Origin: Algoriphagus locisalis
Lineage (GTDB): Bacteria; Bacteroidota; Bacteroidia; Cytophagales; Cyclobacteriaceae
DNA: 64,000 nt
Direction of reading: 5' to 3'
Assembly: GCF_900116615.1 (NCBI RefSeq)
Contig: NZ_FPBF01000002.1
Location: 248,001-312,000, forward strand
Shown here: in pieces, positions 55,509-63,946 of the stretch
Layout of the letters: each line of letters begins with the position of its first letter
Position numbering within the stretch: the stretch's first letter is position 1
Notes under the pieces: generated by a model
Seen by the model: the letters and a program-made list of their open reading frames with translations, nothing else
The model's database searches: none
What the model was told of the DNA's origin: nothing
Position numbers and translations under genes: made by a program

Positions 55509-55535
55509 AAGCTTCACAGAAATGTGAGGCTTTTT
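55509..55535 (+). terminator. Terminator of tRNA-Ala
   Basis: AAGCTTCACA-GAAA-TGTGAGGCTT with T run. Its sequence is repeated, slightly changed, at 55870-55896 after the second relic. Confidence 0.85.
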
Positions 55536-55548
55536 GTATTTTCAGGGC

Positions 55549-55908
55549 ATGTACTATGTATACATCCTTTATTCTCCCAAAACTGACAAGTATTACACAG
55601 GCTCGACAGACAATTTGGCTTTACGCTTAATACACCATAATTCCAGCTCAACACCATCTACAAAATCCGGAGCTCCAAATTGGATTTTGAGCTATTCAGA
55701 ATACTTTCCCGATCGGACTTCTGAACTCAAAAGGCAATTAGAAATCAAAAAGAAGAAAATATATCAAATGGATCATTTCCGAAAACCATGCGGATTAGCT
55801 CAGCCGGTTAGCACGTCCCGAAAGCATTCGGGAAGGTCATCGGTTCGACTCCGTTATCCTCCACTTCAAAAGCTTCGCAGGAATGTGAGGCTTTTTGTTT
55901 TTTTTTAA
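55549..55908 (+). CDS. GIY-YIG nuclease family protein
   Basis: GIY-YIG endonuclease, domain about residues 1-80: YYVYILYS and YYTGSTDNLALRL stand for the GIY and YIG motifs with the conserved Arg, then EYFPDRTSELKRQ carries the catalytic Glu. The last 40 residues are the reading of the tRNA-like relic (55789-55863) and its terminator, so the ORF seems to have lost its own stop. ATG 55549 chosen because it starts the domain; 55534 is also in frame. It sits between two terminators and two tRNA-Ala-like repeats. Confidence 0.82.
   Translation: MYYVYILYSPKTDKYYTGSTDNLALRLIHHNSSSTPSTKSGAPNWILSYSEYFPDRTSELKRQLEIKKKKIYQMDHFRKPCGLAQPVSTSRKHSGRSSVRLRYPPLQKLRRNVRLFVFF
55789..55863 (+). pseudogene. 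tRNA-Ala-like relic with palindrome as anticodon arm
   Basis: TGCGGAT, D arm GCTC with mismatching GCAC, TCCCGAA-AGCA-TTCGGGA in place of the anticodon arm, then T arm ATCGG-TTCGACT-CCGTT and ATCCTCC-A. From 55835 on, 28 of 30 bases match the real tRNA-Ala. No usable seven-base anticodon loop. Confidence 0.8.
55816..55833. repeat. TCCCGA palindromic repeat, copy 4 (in tRNA relic)
   Basis: TCCCGAA-AGCA-TTCGGGA, 7-bp arms. Confidence 0.75.
55870..55896 (+). terminator. Terminator after the second tRNA relic
   Basis: AAGCTTCGCA-GGAA-TGTGAGGCTT plus T run; a diverged copy of the tRNA-Ala terminator. Confidence 0.8.
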
Positions 55909-56000
55909 ACTGAAGACAAGAGGTCTATTTTAATCCTCTCAAAAAGATCTACCTAAGATTGTTTAAATTCGCATGACATACCACCCAACTGGAAATCAAC

Positions 56001-56423
56001 ATGCGAAATAGTATTATTATTCTTTCATTTTTTATAGCCAGCCTAAGTTCCTGCTCCTGCAATCCTGAAAACATTGCAAAATTCGCATTTAAAGGAATGG
56101 AAGCGATGATGGGTAAAGGGTTTATGCCTTCTGAGGAAATCAGAATGCTCGGCAACTTCCAAGGAATGAATGTCAACCTCAGCAAATCAACTGAAAATGA
56201 CTCCACTACTTCTACGATTTTTCTGAAATTGGAAAATGGCGATCCACTTGTTTTGGGAAATCAGCCAGAAGTTTTGGCTAGAAAATGCGCCGAACTTTAC
56301 CTCCGAGATTTTGAAAAAGCTGAAGAATATCAACAAATTACAGTACAATTCATTCAAACAGATCCTAAAAATCCGGAGAATGTTGCCATGCAGGAGTACA
56401 TGTTTAATACGAACGATTTTTAA
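56001..56423 (+). CDS. Hypothetical lipoprotein
   Basis: A 140-aa protein with signal and lipobox LSSC (Cys18). Mature part begins with a Met/Gly-rich helix (FKGMEAMMGKGFM), then strands and a C-terminal helical part. No family recognised. 15 bp before the membrane protein gene, so likely co-transcribed. Confidence 0.75.
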   Translation: MRNSIIILSFFIASLSSCSCNPENIAKFAFKGMEAMMGKGFMPSEEIRMLGNFQGMNVNLSKSTENDSTTSTIFLKLENGDPLVLGNQPEVLARKCAELYLRDFEKAEEYQQITVQFIQTDPKNPENVAMQEYMFNTNDF

Positions 56424-56438
56424 CTAAACCTATTGATT

Positions 56439-56711
56439 ATGGAATTACCTAAGGAATACAAAAAACCGCCTACCTCACTGGGTGAATGGATTATCGCAGT
56501 CTTAGTAAAACGTCTTCCTCTGATCGGCCTGATCATGCTCATCGTGTGGGCAACAGATAAAAACACGGATCCAGATAAGGCGAACTGGGCAAAAGCAGAA
56601 TTGATAGTCAAACTTATCATTTTCGCTCTAGTAATAATTTTTATAGCGGTTATTGGCTTTGGTGTATTCGCCAATTTTGCTGATGATGTCAACTGGTCCG
56701 ACTTCGATTAA
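56439..56711 (+). CDS. Small membrane protein
   Basis: About 90 aa from ATG 56439 (MELPKEYKK). Two hydrophobic helices (about 24-40 and 58-80) with a charged loop NTDPDKANWAKAE between. Shares its last base with the HAD gene start (TAATG), so translation is coupled. Family unknown; resembles general DUF-type two-helix proteins of Bacteroidota. Confidence 0.75.
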   Translation: MELPKEYKKPPTSLGEWIIAVLVKRLPLIGLIMLIVWATDKNTDPDKANWAKAELIVKLIIFALVIIFIAVIGFGVFANFADDVNWSDFD

Positions 56712-57547
56712 TGGAAATAAAAGCTTTCTGCTCTGACATTGACGGTACCCTACTCAATGCAGCGCGCGATTTATCACCTCGACTCAAAGCTGTGGTGAGC
56801 GATTTACCTGCGGATTTCCCCGTGATTTTAGCAAGTTCACGCATGCCTGATGCGATGAGGCATTTGCTTCATGACATGAATAGATTTCCGCAACCTTTGA
56901 TCTGCTACAATGGCGGCTATGTGCTCAGTGCAGATGGAGAGGTACTCGAAGATGTCAGTATCCCGGTTGATTTGGTTGCCAAAATACTTCTCTTAACTCA
57001 GAAAACTGATATTCATGTGAGCTTATATCAGGGAGAAAAGTGGTATGAGGAAAAGGATGATTATTGGTCACAACGTGAGGTAAAAAACACGAAAGTTCAA
57101 TGCGATTGGCTTCCTGGTCACGAAGTCGTAGATCTTTGGACAAAGAATAATTCTGGTGCCCACAAAGTAATGTGCATGGGAGAGTCCAATGAAATGGCCT
57201 GGCTTTTTGGAGAATTGCACTCAGAGCATTCCCTTGATTTGCATTTGTATAGATCCAGCGCAACGTATTTGGAAATTGCTCCAAAAGCCATTTCAAAAGC
57301 CACCGGACTTCGAAAAATCCTTGAGCATTCCTATGATTTTGGGATGGAATCAGTCGTTGCTTTCGGGGACAACTATAACGACATAGATTTACTACAGTCC
57401 GTAGGCTGGGGAGTCGCGGTTGACAATGCCCGGATGGAAGTGAAAGCTGTAGCAAAGGAGATCACCCATCATAATAAAGAAGATGGTGTAGCTGCTGTGC
57501 TGGAAAAAATTCGGGATATGAAATTTGAAATTAGCCCTGAAATCTAG
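56711..57547 (+). CDS. Cof-type HAD family hydrolase
   Basis: A 278-aa HAD phosphatase: CSDIDGTLLN (Asp9, Asp11), SSRMPDAM, and motif IV VAFGDNYNDIDLL near 216-228; C2-type cap between. Dephosphorylates sugar phosphates or flavin precursors in most relatives. Coupled to the small membrane protein gene. Confidence 0.93.
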   Translation: MEIKAFCSDIDGTLLNAARDLSPRLKAVVSDLPADFPVILASSRMPDAMRHLLHDMNRFPQPLICYNGGYVLSADGEVLEDVSIPVDLVAKILLLTQKTDIHVSLYQGEKWYEEKDDYWSQREVKNTKVQCDWLPGHEVVDLWTKNNSGAHKVMCMGESNEMAWLFGELHSEHSLDLHLYRSSATYLEIAPKAISKATGLRKILEHSYDFGMESVVAFGDNYNDIDLLQSVGWGVAVDNARMEVKAVAKEITHHNKEDGVAAVLEKIRDMKFEISPEI

Positions 57548-57585
57548 ATTCTTAGTTCTAAAATCTTGATTCTAGACTCTTGACT

Positions 57586-58263
57586 CTACAATATCCCAGA
57601 TCCATCTTCAACATCTTCAATCGCCTGAGTCAGAAACTTCTGTAATGGAATCATTTTCCTAAAACCATCCAATGCGATGTTGATAAAATTTCCTGATTCA
57701 ATATCTCGGTCAGCAATTTTGGAAGACACCGTAAAACTCTTTAATCTTAAATATTCTATAAACTCATGATCAGCCTCGTAATCCCGCGGGCTGGTCTTGA
57801 GTTTTTCCCCTTCAATTTCTCCGAAAAGCGACTTGAACTCCTTTTGGTTTTCGATTTTTGCGAGTTCAGATCCCGAGTAATCAATTTCCTTCCTGATTTT
57901 TTTCAACGTATCTCCCTGCGGCATCCAAATTCCTCCAGCGATAAATGAATTGCCTGGCTGAATCTGTAAATAATAGCCTGGTTCTTCAGACTTTTTACCT
58001 TTCGGAGAAAAATAAGCTCCGAAATTCGATTTGTATGGAGCCTTATTCGCAGAAAATCGAATATCCCGATTTTGTCTGAAGACGCATTCCTTCGGTTGAA
58101 ATGCCAGCATCGCAGGCTCCCATTCCCCAATTCCTTTGAGGATCACTCCCACATCTTCTAAAAACTCAGCTCTGGTTTCCTGATACCATTTCTTATTGGC
58201 ATCCATCCATTCTTTGGAGTTATGTTCGGCAAGGGCAGCTAGAAAAGGTAAGTATGGGCGCAT
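57586..58263 (-). CDS. DUF2461 domain-containing protein
   Basis: A 225-aa protein of the DUF2461/TIGR02453 family: FLAALAEHNSKEWMDANKKWYQ at the start, FRQNRDIRFSANKAPYKSNFGAYFSP and GYYLQIQPGNSFIAGGIW. Function unknown. Single gene. Confidence 0.92.
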   Translation of the reverse strand: MRPYLPFLAALAEHNSKEWMDANKKWYQETRAEFLEDVGVILKGIGEWEPAMLAFQPKECVFRQNRDIRFSANKAPYKSNFGAYFSPKGKKSEEPGYYLQIQPGNSFIAGGIWMPQGDTLKKIRKEIDYSGSELAKIENQKEFKSLFGEIEGEKLKTSPRDYEADHEFIEYLRLKSFTVSSKIADRDIESGNFINIALDGFRKMIPLQKFLTQAIEDVEDGSGIL

Positions 58264-58395
58264 TAGGTTTGTGTTTTGAAACTATAGAAATCTGAAAATC
58301 GTCAAAAGGCTGACTTGAGAATAAACTTAATTGAATGAAAATTGATTTCAACATTGGAGGAAACTTCTTAAATTAAATCGAATAATCCAGAAGTC

Positions 58396-58539
58396 ATGAC
58401 AACGAAACTAACCATAGACATCAACGAAGCTATAGCCGAAAAAGCAAAAAAATATGCTGAAGAACGCGGTCTAACATTATCCGAATTGGTTGAAAACTTT
58501 TTGAGAGAATTACTTGAATCAAAATCTAAGCACGATTAA
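58396..58539 (+). CDS. DUF6364-like / ribbon-helix-helix antitoxin-like small protein
   Basis: A 47-aa protein: strand KLTIDIN, helix EAIAEKAKKYAEER, turn G, helix TLSELVENFLRELLE. This is the ribbon-helix-helix layout of antitoxins of the DUF6364 type, which normally precede a PIN-domain toxin. No toxin gene follows: the next 80 bp are non-coding and then murF ends. GGAGG-like sequence (58355-58359) lies rather far upstream. Confidence 0.75.
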   Translation: MTTKLTIDINEAIAEKAKKYAEERGLTLSELVENFLRELLESKSKHD

Positions 58540-58619
58540 AAAAGAATTTAAAATTTTCCCAAAGCAATAGGCAAAAACTGGAAATTCAATTTCAAAAAGA
58601 GATTAAAAAATCGCCCTCT

Positions 58620-59915
58620 TCAAATAAAATCCACCAAACCTTCCATCTTCATTCCTCGGCTTCCTTTGATCAAGATCAGGTAATCTTCCAAATTGCTATC
58701 CTGTAGCCAATTTCTGAAAGAAAAAGGATCAGGGAAATACAATGCTTTAGGATAATTAGCCAAGGCAGCCGCGATTAACTGACCCGTAAAGCAGACTTTT
58801 TCTATCTGGTATTCACTGATAATTTCTCCTAGTCGGGCATGCTCAGCTTCTGCATGCTCTCCCAACTCAAACATATCTCCGATGATCAGCATTTTATGCT
58901 TTTTCCCAGTCATTTCACCGAAGGTGCGAATTGCAACTTCCATACTGGATGGATTAGCATTATAAGCATCCAAAATGATGAGATTGCTTCGCTTCTCCAT
59001 TAACTGTGAGCGCATGTTTGAAGGCTGATATGCTACAATTGCCTCAACTGCTTTTTCCATTTCCACTCCAAAAAACTTCCCAATCGTCAGCGCAGTAGCG
59101 ATATTCCCAAAATTATACGCTCCGATTAAGTGACTTAGAAATACGGTGCCATTCTCCTCAACGCTGAATTTCACAAAGGGATTTGCTTCCTGAAAAGTCA
59201 CTTCGCAGAAATCACCAGAGTTAGGATAGAGAACTGGTTTATCAAATCTCTTGGCCAAATTTGACAAAATAGTATCCTGGGAATTGATAAAAACCTTCCC
59301 TCCATTATCTCTCAAGAACTGGAACAATTCCGTCTTGGTCTTCAGCACTCCTTCCGGCCCGCCCATTCCTTCGAGATGGGCTCGACCAATATTTGTAATC
59401 ACACCGTGAGTTGGCTCCGCTATTTCACAAAGCTCCGCAATATCGCCCGGTTTGTTGGCTCCCATCTCCACGATGGCAATCTCATCATCATCCTTGATAG
59501 CCAATAAAGTCAACGGAACACCGATATGATTATTCAGATTTCCGACGGTTGCAGCAGTTTTAAATTTCTTGACCAAAACAGCTTTCATCAACTCTTTGGT
59601 AGTCGTTTTACCATTTGAACCCGTCAATCCTATAATTGGAATCTCTAAAGTTTTCCGGTGATAATTCGCCAAATCCTGAAGCATTTTCAGTCCGTCTTCT
59701 GCCAAAAAGTATCGCTCATCTTCTTCCACAAAATGCTTTATGTCATCAATCACCACTACAGATGCTCCCATTTCCAAAGCCTTAGGAGCAAATGCGTTTG
59801 CATCGAAATTTGGGCCTTTCAGCGCAAAAAAGATATTTCCTTTTTCGATCTTTCGGGTGTCCGTACTGACTCCAGTACTTTTTTTGAGGAGGGTATATAA
59901 AATGGAGATATTCAT
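58620..59915 (-). CDS. murF: UDP-N-acetylmuramoyl-tripeptide--D-alanyl-D-alanine ligase
   Basis: About 431 aa from ATG 59915 (MNISILYTLL); an upstream in-frame ATG at 59954 is less typical. ATP loop GLTGSNGKTTTKE (96-108), NHIGVPLTLL, MGANKPGDI and DAYNANPSSM. Last cytoplasmic step of the peptidoglycan stem peptide. Here apart from the main mur cluster. Confidence 0.95.
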   Translation of the reverse strand: MNISILYTLLKKSTGVSTDTRKIEKGNIFFALKGPNFDANAFAPKALEMGASVVVIDDIKHFVEEDERYFLAEDGLKMLQDLANYHRKTLEIPIIGLTGSNGKTTTKELMKAVLVKKFKTAATVGNLNNHIGVPLTLLAIKDDDEIAIVEMGANKPGDIAELCEIAEPTHGVITNIGRAHLEGMGGPEGVLKTKTELFQFLRDNGGKVFINSQDTILSNLAKRFDKPVLYPNSGDFCEVTFQEANPFVKFSVEENGTVFLSHLIGAYNFGNIATALTIGKFFGVEMEKAVEAIVAYQPSNMRSQLMEKRSNLIILDAYNANPSSMEVAIRTFGEMTGKKHKMLIIGDMFELGEHAEAEHARLGEIISEYQIEKVCFTGQLIAAALANYPKALYFPDPFSFRNWLQDSNLEDYLILIKGSRGMKMEGLVDFI

Positions 59916-60008
59916 CGTTTTCGAAGGAATTAATTCCCAAAATAAAGGAATCATTTACATCTTTGAAGTGAGACTCACGTATTAATTTGTCTTATCGATC
60001 ACCATTCC

Positions 60009-62093
60009 ATGCGCAAAATCTGGATTTTCATTTTTCTACTCAGCAGTTTTCATCTGAATGCACAAGAAGTTTATCGAATAGATCAGTCTCCGCAAGTAGA
60101 AATAAATGGTGTTACTCTGAGTAGTCCATTTACTGGAGGAATTAATTCCGCCCAAATCGAGACTATCGACCTGACTGGCGATGGAATCGAAGAATGGGTG
60201 ACTTGGGATATCAATTCCAGACAACTACTGGTTTTCAAAAAGGCCGGTGAGACATTTACTCATCTGCCTGAAATGAGCTATTACTTTCCCTCGGACATTA
60301 GTGGATTTGTAGTCTTAGCCGACTTCGATGGTGATGGAAAAAAAGATCTTTTCACTTCGACTGCGCTAGGAATAAAAGCTTATAAAAACACTTCTACCAA
60401 TTCGCAGATTTCTTGGGAAGTAGCTCAAAATTTTCTCAGACTGGATGGCGCTGGAAATATGCAAACCAACAACCTCGACACTCCACTGATTCAGGATCTA
60501 GATGGAGACGGGGATTTAGACTTAGTGATTTTCCATTTTGCAGGAGGCGATTACATGGAGTTTTATAAGAACACCAGCGTAGAGCGAAAAGGAACCGCAG
60601 ACATGGATGGTTTTGAATTCCCCATCACTCACTGGGGAAAGTTTGAATTTTGCGGCTGCGGAGATATTTCCTTCGGAAAAACCTGCTCTGGACAAGATTT
60701 GAATTCTCGAATTCTTTCGGACGAAAATGACAAAATCCTACACGCCGGCGGACATTCAATTTTGTATCAGGATCTGGATGGAGATGGATTGGAAGATCTT
60801 CTTCTTGGACGTGATGAATGCAACATTCTTTATTTTCTTCCAAACTCCGGCTCCTCGATTGAGCCCATTTTCACCAGCTTTAGCAATTCCTTACCATACT
60901 ATGGGGATTTGCCCACTTTCCCGCTTTTCCATATTGGACAACAGAATGACGACGAACTTCTTGTGTCCTTAAACACAAGTGAGGCTTCCTTCAATTTCGG
61001 AATTGATTTTACCAATTCAATCGTAAAAATTGATGCGCAGGGCAATGCTGATTACAATTTCTTACAAAATCAGATGATTGATTTGGGAGAAAATACTAAG
61101 CCTTTCCATATTGGGAGCAACACAAATGGCAACTTAGTAATTATCTCAAATAGAATTAAAAATGGAGAAGTAATCGCCAGAGAATCCATGTTTTCCCTAG
61201 AAAGTGGTGTGTTCATTTTTGTAGATATTTTCAATGAGGCACTTGAAAAGCTAAAACTTATAGATGCCCAAAAATTATATTTCAGGGATAAAGAAAATAG
61301 ACTTCACCAGCTGATCACCGGAATATCAAGACAAGGAAGCATCCCAACCCAGCTAGTTTATGAATTAAATGAGTTAGAATATCTGCCACTTACATTGACT
61401 GGTTACCTACCCCAGCGGGGGGATTACCTTCAGTTTTTCAACTTTGAGAATGAAGATCACATGCTTGTCGCTTCGCAAAACGGGAGCTTGGATTTATATC
61501 AAATTGATTTCGCCTCAAACACCGCAGTTCTTCAAGCTTCAGACTTTCTAGAGTTCAAGGATAATCCAGCAAACCGAAATCTAAGTGTGGCAGTAGTAGA
61601 TAAAACCAACCCTGATCTCTATGTAGTTGATCAAAATGGAATAATCAGTAAAGTCGAGGACTTTATGCAATCCGCTACCATTTCGGAAGTTTTGGTCCAA
61701 ATCGGTGATACGAATCGTCCAACTCGTCTGGGAAGAAACACTTGGATAACCACCGCCACAGATGGCTTCTATGGCACAACTGATTTGATTCTGGGAACTA
61801 GCGCCGGGGGATTGATTTATTTAAGTTCAACTGAGGAATCAAATCCTGACGAAGACGAATACCAAATCAAAATATACCCGAATCCAAGTAGTGGCCCAAT
61901 CAAAATAATTACGAATAAAAGTTCCACAGGTACTTTGATCAGTTCACTTGGACAGGAATTATTGAGAGATATTGAGATTCCCGCAAACAGAGACATTGAG
62001 ATTCAGGCTGACTTTTTAGCTCCTGGATTATATATTTTAAGACTGGAGTCTGAAGGCAAGTTTAGAGAATCGCGCAAAATCTGGATACGCTAA
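60009..62093 (+). CDS. FG-GAP repeat protein with T9SS type A sorting domain
   Basis: A 694-aa secreted protein: signal peptide (about 1-19), a propeller with calcium-type repeats DLTGDGIEEW, DFDGDGKKDL, DLDGDGDLDL and DLDGDGLEDL, and a C-terminal sorting domain KIYPNPSSGPIKI...GLYILRLES of about 75 residues. It is exported by the type IX system to the cell surface or medium, consistent with the gld genes in this window. An integrin-like adhesive role is inference. Confidence 0.92.
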   Translation: MRKIWIFIFLLSSFHLNAQEVYRIDQSPQVEINGVTLSSPFTGGINSAQIETIDLTGDGIEEWVTWDINSRQLLVFKKAGETFTHLPEMSYYFPSDISGFVVLADFDGDGKKDLFTSTALGIKAYKNTSTNSQISWEVAQNFLRLDGAGNMQTNNLDTPLIQDLDGDGDLDLVIFHFAGGDYMEFYKNTSVERKGTADMDGFEFPITHWGKFEFCGCGDISFGKTCSGQDLNSRILSDENDKILHAGGHSILYQDLDGDGLEDLLLGRDECNILYFLPNSGSSIEPIFTSFSNSLPYYGDLPTFPLFHIGQQNDDELLVSLNTSEASFNFGIDFTNSIVKIDAQGNADYNFLQNQMIDLGENTKPFHIGSNTNGNLVIISNRIKNGEVIARESMFSLESGVFIFVDIFNEALEKLKLIDAQKLYFRDKENRLHQLITGISRQGSIPTQLVYELNELEYLPLTLTGYLPQRGDYLQFFNFENEDHMLVASQNGSLDLYQIDFASNTAVLQASDFLEFKDNPANRNLSVAVVDKTNPDLYVVDQNGIISKVEDFMQSATISEVLVQIGDTNRPTRLGRNTWITTATDGFYGTTDLILGTSAGGLIYLSSTEESNPDEDEYQIKIYPNPSSGPIKIITNKSSTGTLISSLGQELLRDIEIPANRDIEIQADFLAPGLYILRLESEGKFRESRKIWIR

Positions 62094-62242
62094 ATACAGG
62101 ACTGACTTTTTGGATAGTCCGAAAAAAGGTACTTTCGGATTAAATATAAATCCATGAAATCGAGTATGGCATATAGTTACACACTAGTAATGATATCAAA
62201 GATGCGAGATTCCATGTGGCCATAAAAAATAAATTCAAACAC

Positions 62243-63946
62243 ATGAAGAATATCTACTTACTAGCAATCTTGGGGATCTTCCTGATTTCTTGCTCTTCAG
62301 ACAAGGCCGAACCTGCTGATCTGATTTTTACAAACGGTATCATTTACACAGTCAATGAATCCCAACCAATAGCGGAAGCAGTAGCCGTTAAAGACGGAAT
62401 GATCCTAGCCGTAGGATCTGTAGAAGAAATCGAAAAACACAAAACTGAAAGCACAGAAGTGATCGATTTGAATGGAGAAACCATGACTCCAGGTATCATC
62501 GAATCCCACGCCCACTTGATGGGAATAGGCTACAACAAGCTGGAACTGGACCTGATGTATGTCAAAACATACGATGAGCTAGTTGAGAAAGTAGCCGAAG
62601 CTGTCGCCAAAGCAAAGCCAGGCGATTGGATTACGGGTCGTGGCTGGCATCAGGACAAATGGATAGAAAAGCCTGAGAAAATAGTGAAAGGCTTCCAGAC
62701 CAATGAGCAGCTCAATGAAGTTTCACCTGACAACCCTGTGTTTTTGAGACATGCGAGTGGTCATGCAGCTTTCGCCAATGGCAAAGCATTGGAGCTAGCG
62801 GGCATTAGCAATCTGAAAGGCGAAAGACCGGGAGAAGTAGAAGGCGGAGAAATCATTCTGGATGAGTTGGGCAATCCTACGGGAATACTTTCAGAAAAAG
62901 CAGCAGGTTTGGTCGCTAGATTGATCCCCGCTGAAACACCGGAAAGAGCGGAGGAAGCATTGACTTTAGCTTTGAAAGAACTAAATGAAAAAGGAATCAC
63001 GAGTTTCCATGATGCTGGAAGTGGACAAAATGTGATTGACCTGATCCAGAAATTTAAAAACGATGGAAAGCTTACCGTCCGCCAATATGTGATGTTAACT
63101 GGTACTCAGCCAGCTCTTTTGGAGGAATGGTACAAAAAAGGACCGATGATTGACTCAGCAGATCACATGCTGACAGTTCGTTCGATCAAGCTGAACTGCG
63201 ATGGGGCTTTGGGGAATCGTGGAGCTTGGTTGTTGGAAGATTATTCTGATAGACCTGACCACAGGGGTCATGAGACTTTACCGATGTCGGTTGTTTCTGA
63301 AGTATCCGAAAAAGCAATTCCAGCGGGTTTTCAGGTCTGCTCACATGCTATTGGCGACCGCGCAAATCAGGAAATTCTTGATCGCTACGAGACTGCTTTT
63401 GCAAACTACCCAGATTCCAAAAAGCTTAGATTCCGCATCGAGCATGCACAGCATATACATCCTGATGATATTCCTAGATTTGGTGAACTAGGCGTGATCG
63501 CTGCGATGCAGGCGATTCACTTAAGTTCAGATCGCCCTTGGGCTATCGATAGACTCGGTGAGAAAAGAATTATCGATGGCGCTTATGTTTGGCAGAAACT
63601 AATGCAATCAGGAGCTGTGGTAACCAACGGAACGGATGCGCCTGTAGAACCAGTAGATCCTATCCCTTCTTTTTATGCTTCTGTGACGCGTAAAACGTTG
63701 CAAGGATTGCCAAATGGCGGCTACGAAGGAGATCAGAAAATGACTCGTGCCGAAGCTCTGAAATCATACACTTTGGATGGCGCATTTGCAGAATTTGACG
63801 AGGATTTCAAAGGCTCAATTGAAGTAGGAAAAGCTGCTGACTTCACAGTTTTTGATAAGAATATTATGGAAGTTCCGGAGGATGAAATATTAAATGCCAA
63901 AGTTGCTATGACCGTGGTAGGAGGAAAAGTGGTGTATAAGAAGTAG
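62243..63946 (+). CDS. Amidohydrolase (YtcJ-like) lipoprotein
   Basis: About 567 aa from ATG 62243 (MKNIYLLAIL), which gives lipobox LISC; an ATG at 62216 adds nine residues. Amidohydrolase of the YtcJ family: TPGIIESHAHL metal motif, QVCSHAIGDRANQ, RIEHAQHI, GTDAPVEPVDP and the C-terminal GKAADFTVFDKN. Envelope-bound metal hydrolase of unknown substrate. Confidence 0.93.
   Translation: MKNIYLLAILGIFLISCSSDKAEPADLIFTNGIIYTVNESQPIAEAVAVKDGMILAVGSVEEIEKHKTESTEVIDLNGETMTPGIIESHAHLMGIGYNKLELDLMYVKTYDELVEKVAEAVAKAKPGDWITGRGWHQDKWIEKPEKIVKGFQTNEQLNEVSPDNPVFLRHASGHAAFANGKALELAGISNLKGERPGEVEGGEIILDELGNPTGILSEKAAGLVARLIPAETPERAEEALTLALKELNEKGITSFHDAGSGQNVIDLIQKFKNDGKLTVRQYVMLTGTQPALLEEWYKKGPMIDSADHMLTVRSIKLNCDGALGNRGAWLLEDYSDRPDHRGHETLPMSVVSEVSEKAIPAGFQVCSHAIGDRANQEILDRYETAFANYPDSKKLRFRIEHAQHIHPDDIPRFGELGVIAAMQAIHLSSDRPWAIDRLGEKRIIDGAYVWQKLMQSGAVVTNGTDAPVEPVDPIPSFYASVTRKTLQGLPNGGYEGDQKMTRAEALKSYTLDGAFAEFDEDFKGSIEVGKAADFTVFDKNIMEVPEDEILNAKVAMTVVGGKVVYKK

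Noticed and set aside
55789..55863. Possible functional third tRNA
   Set aside because: D stem mismatch and an anticodon arm that closes to a 4-base loop; no readable anticodon.
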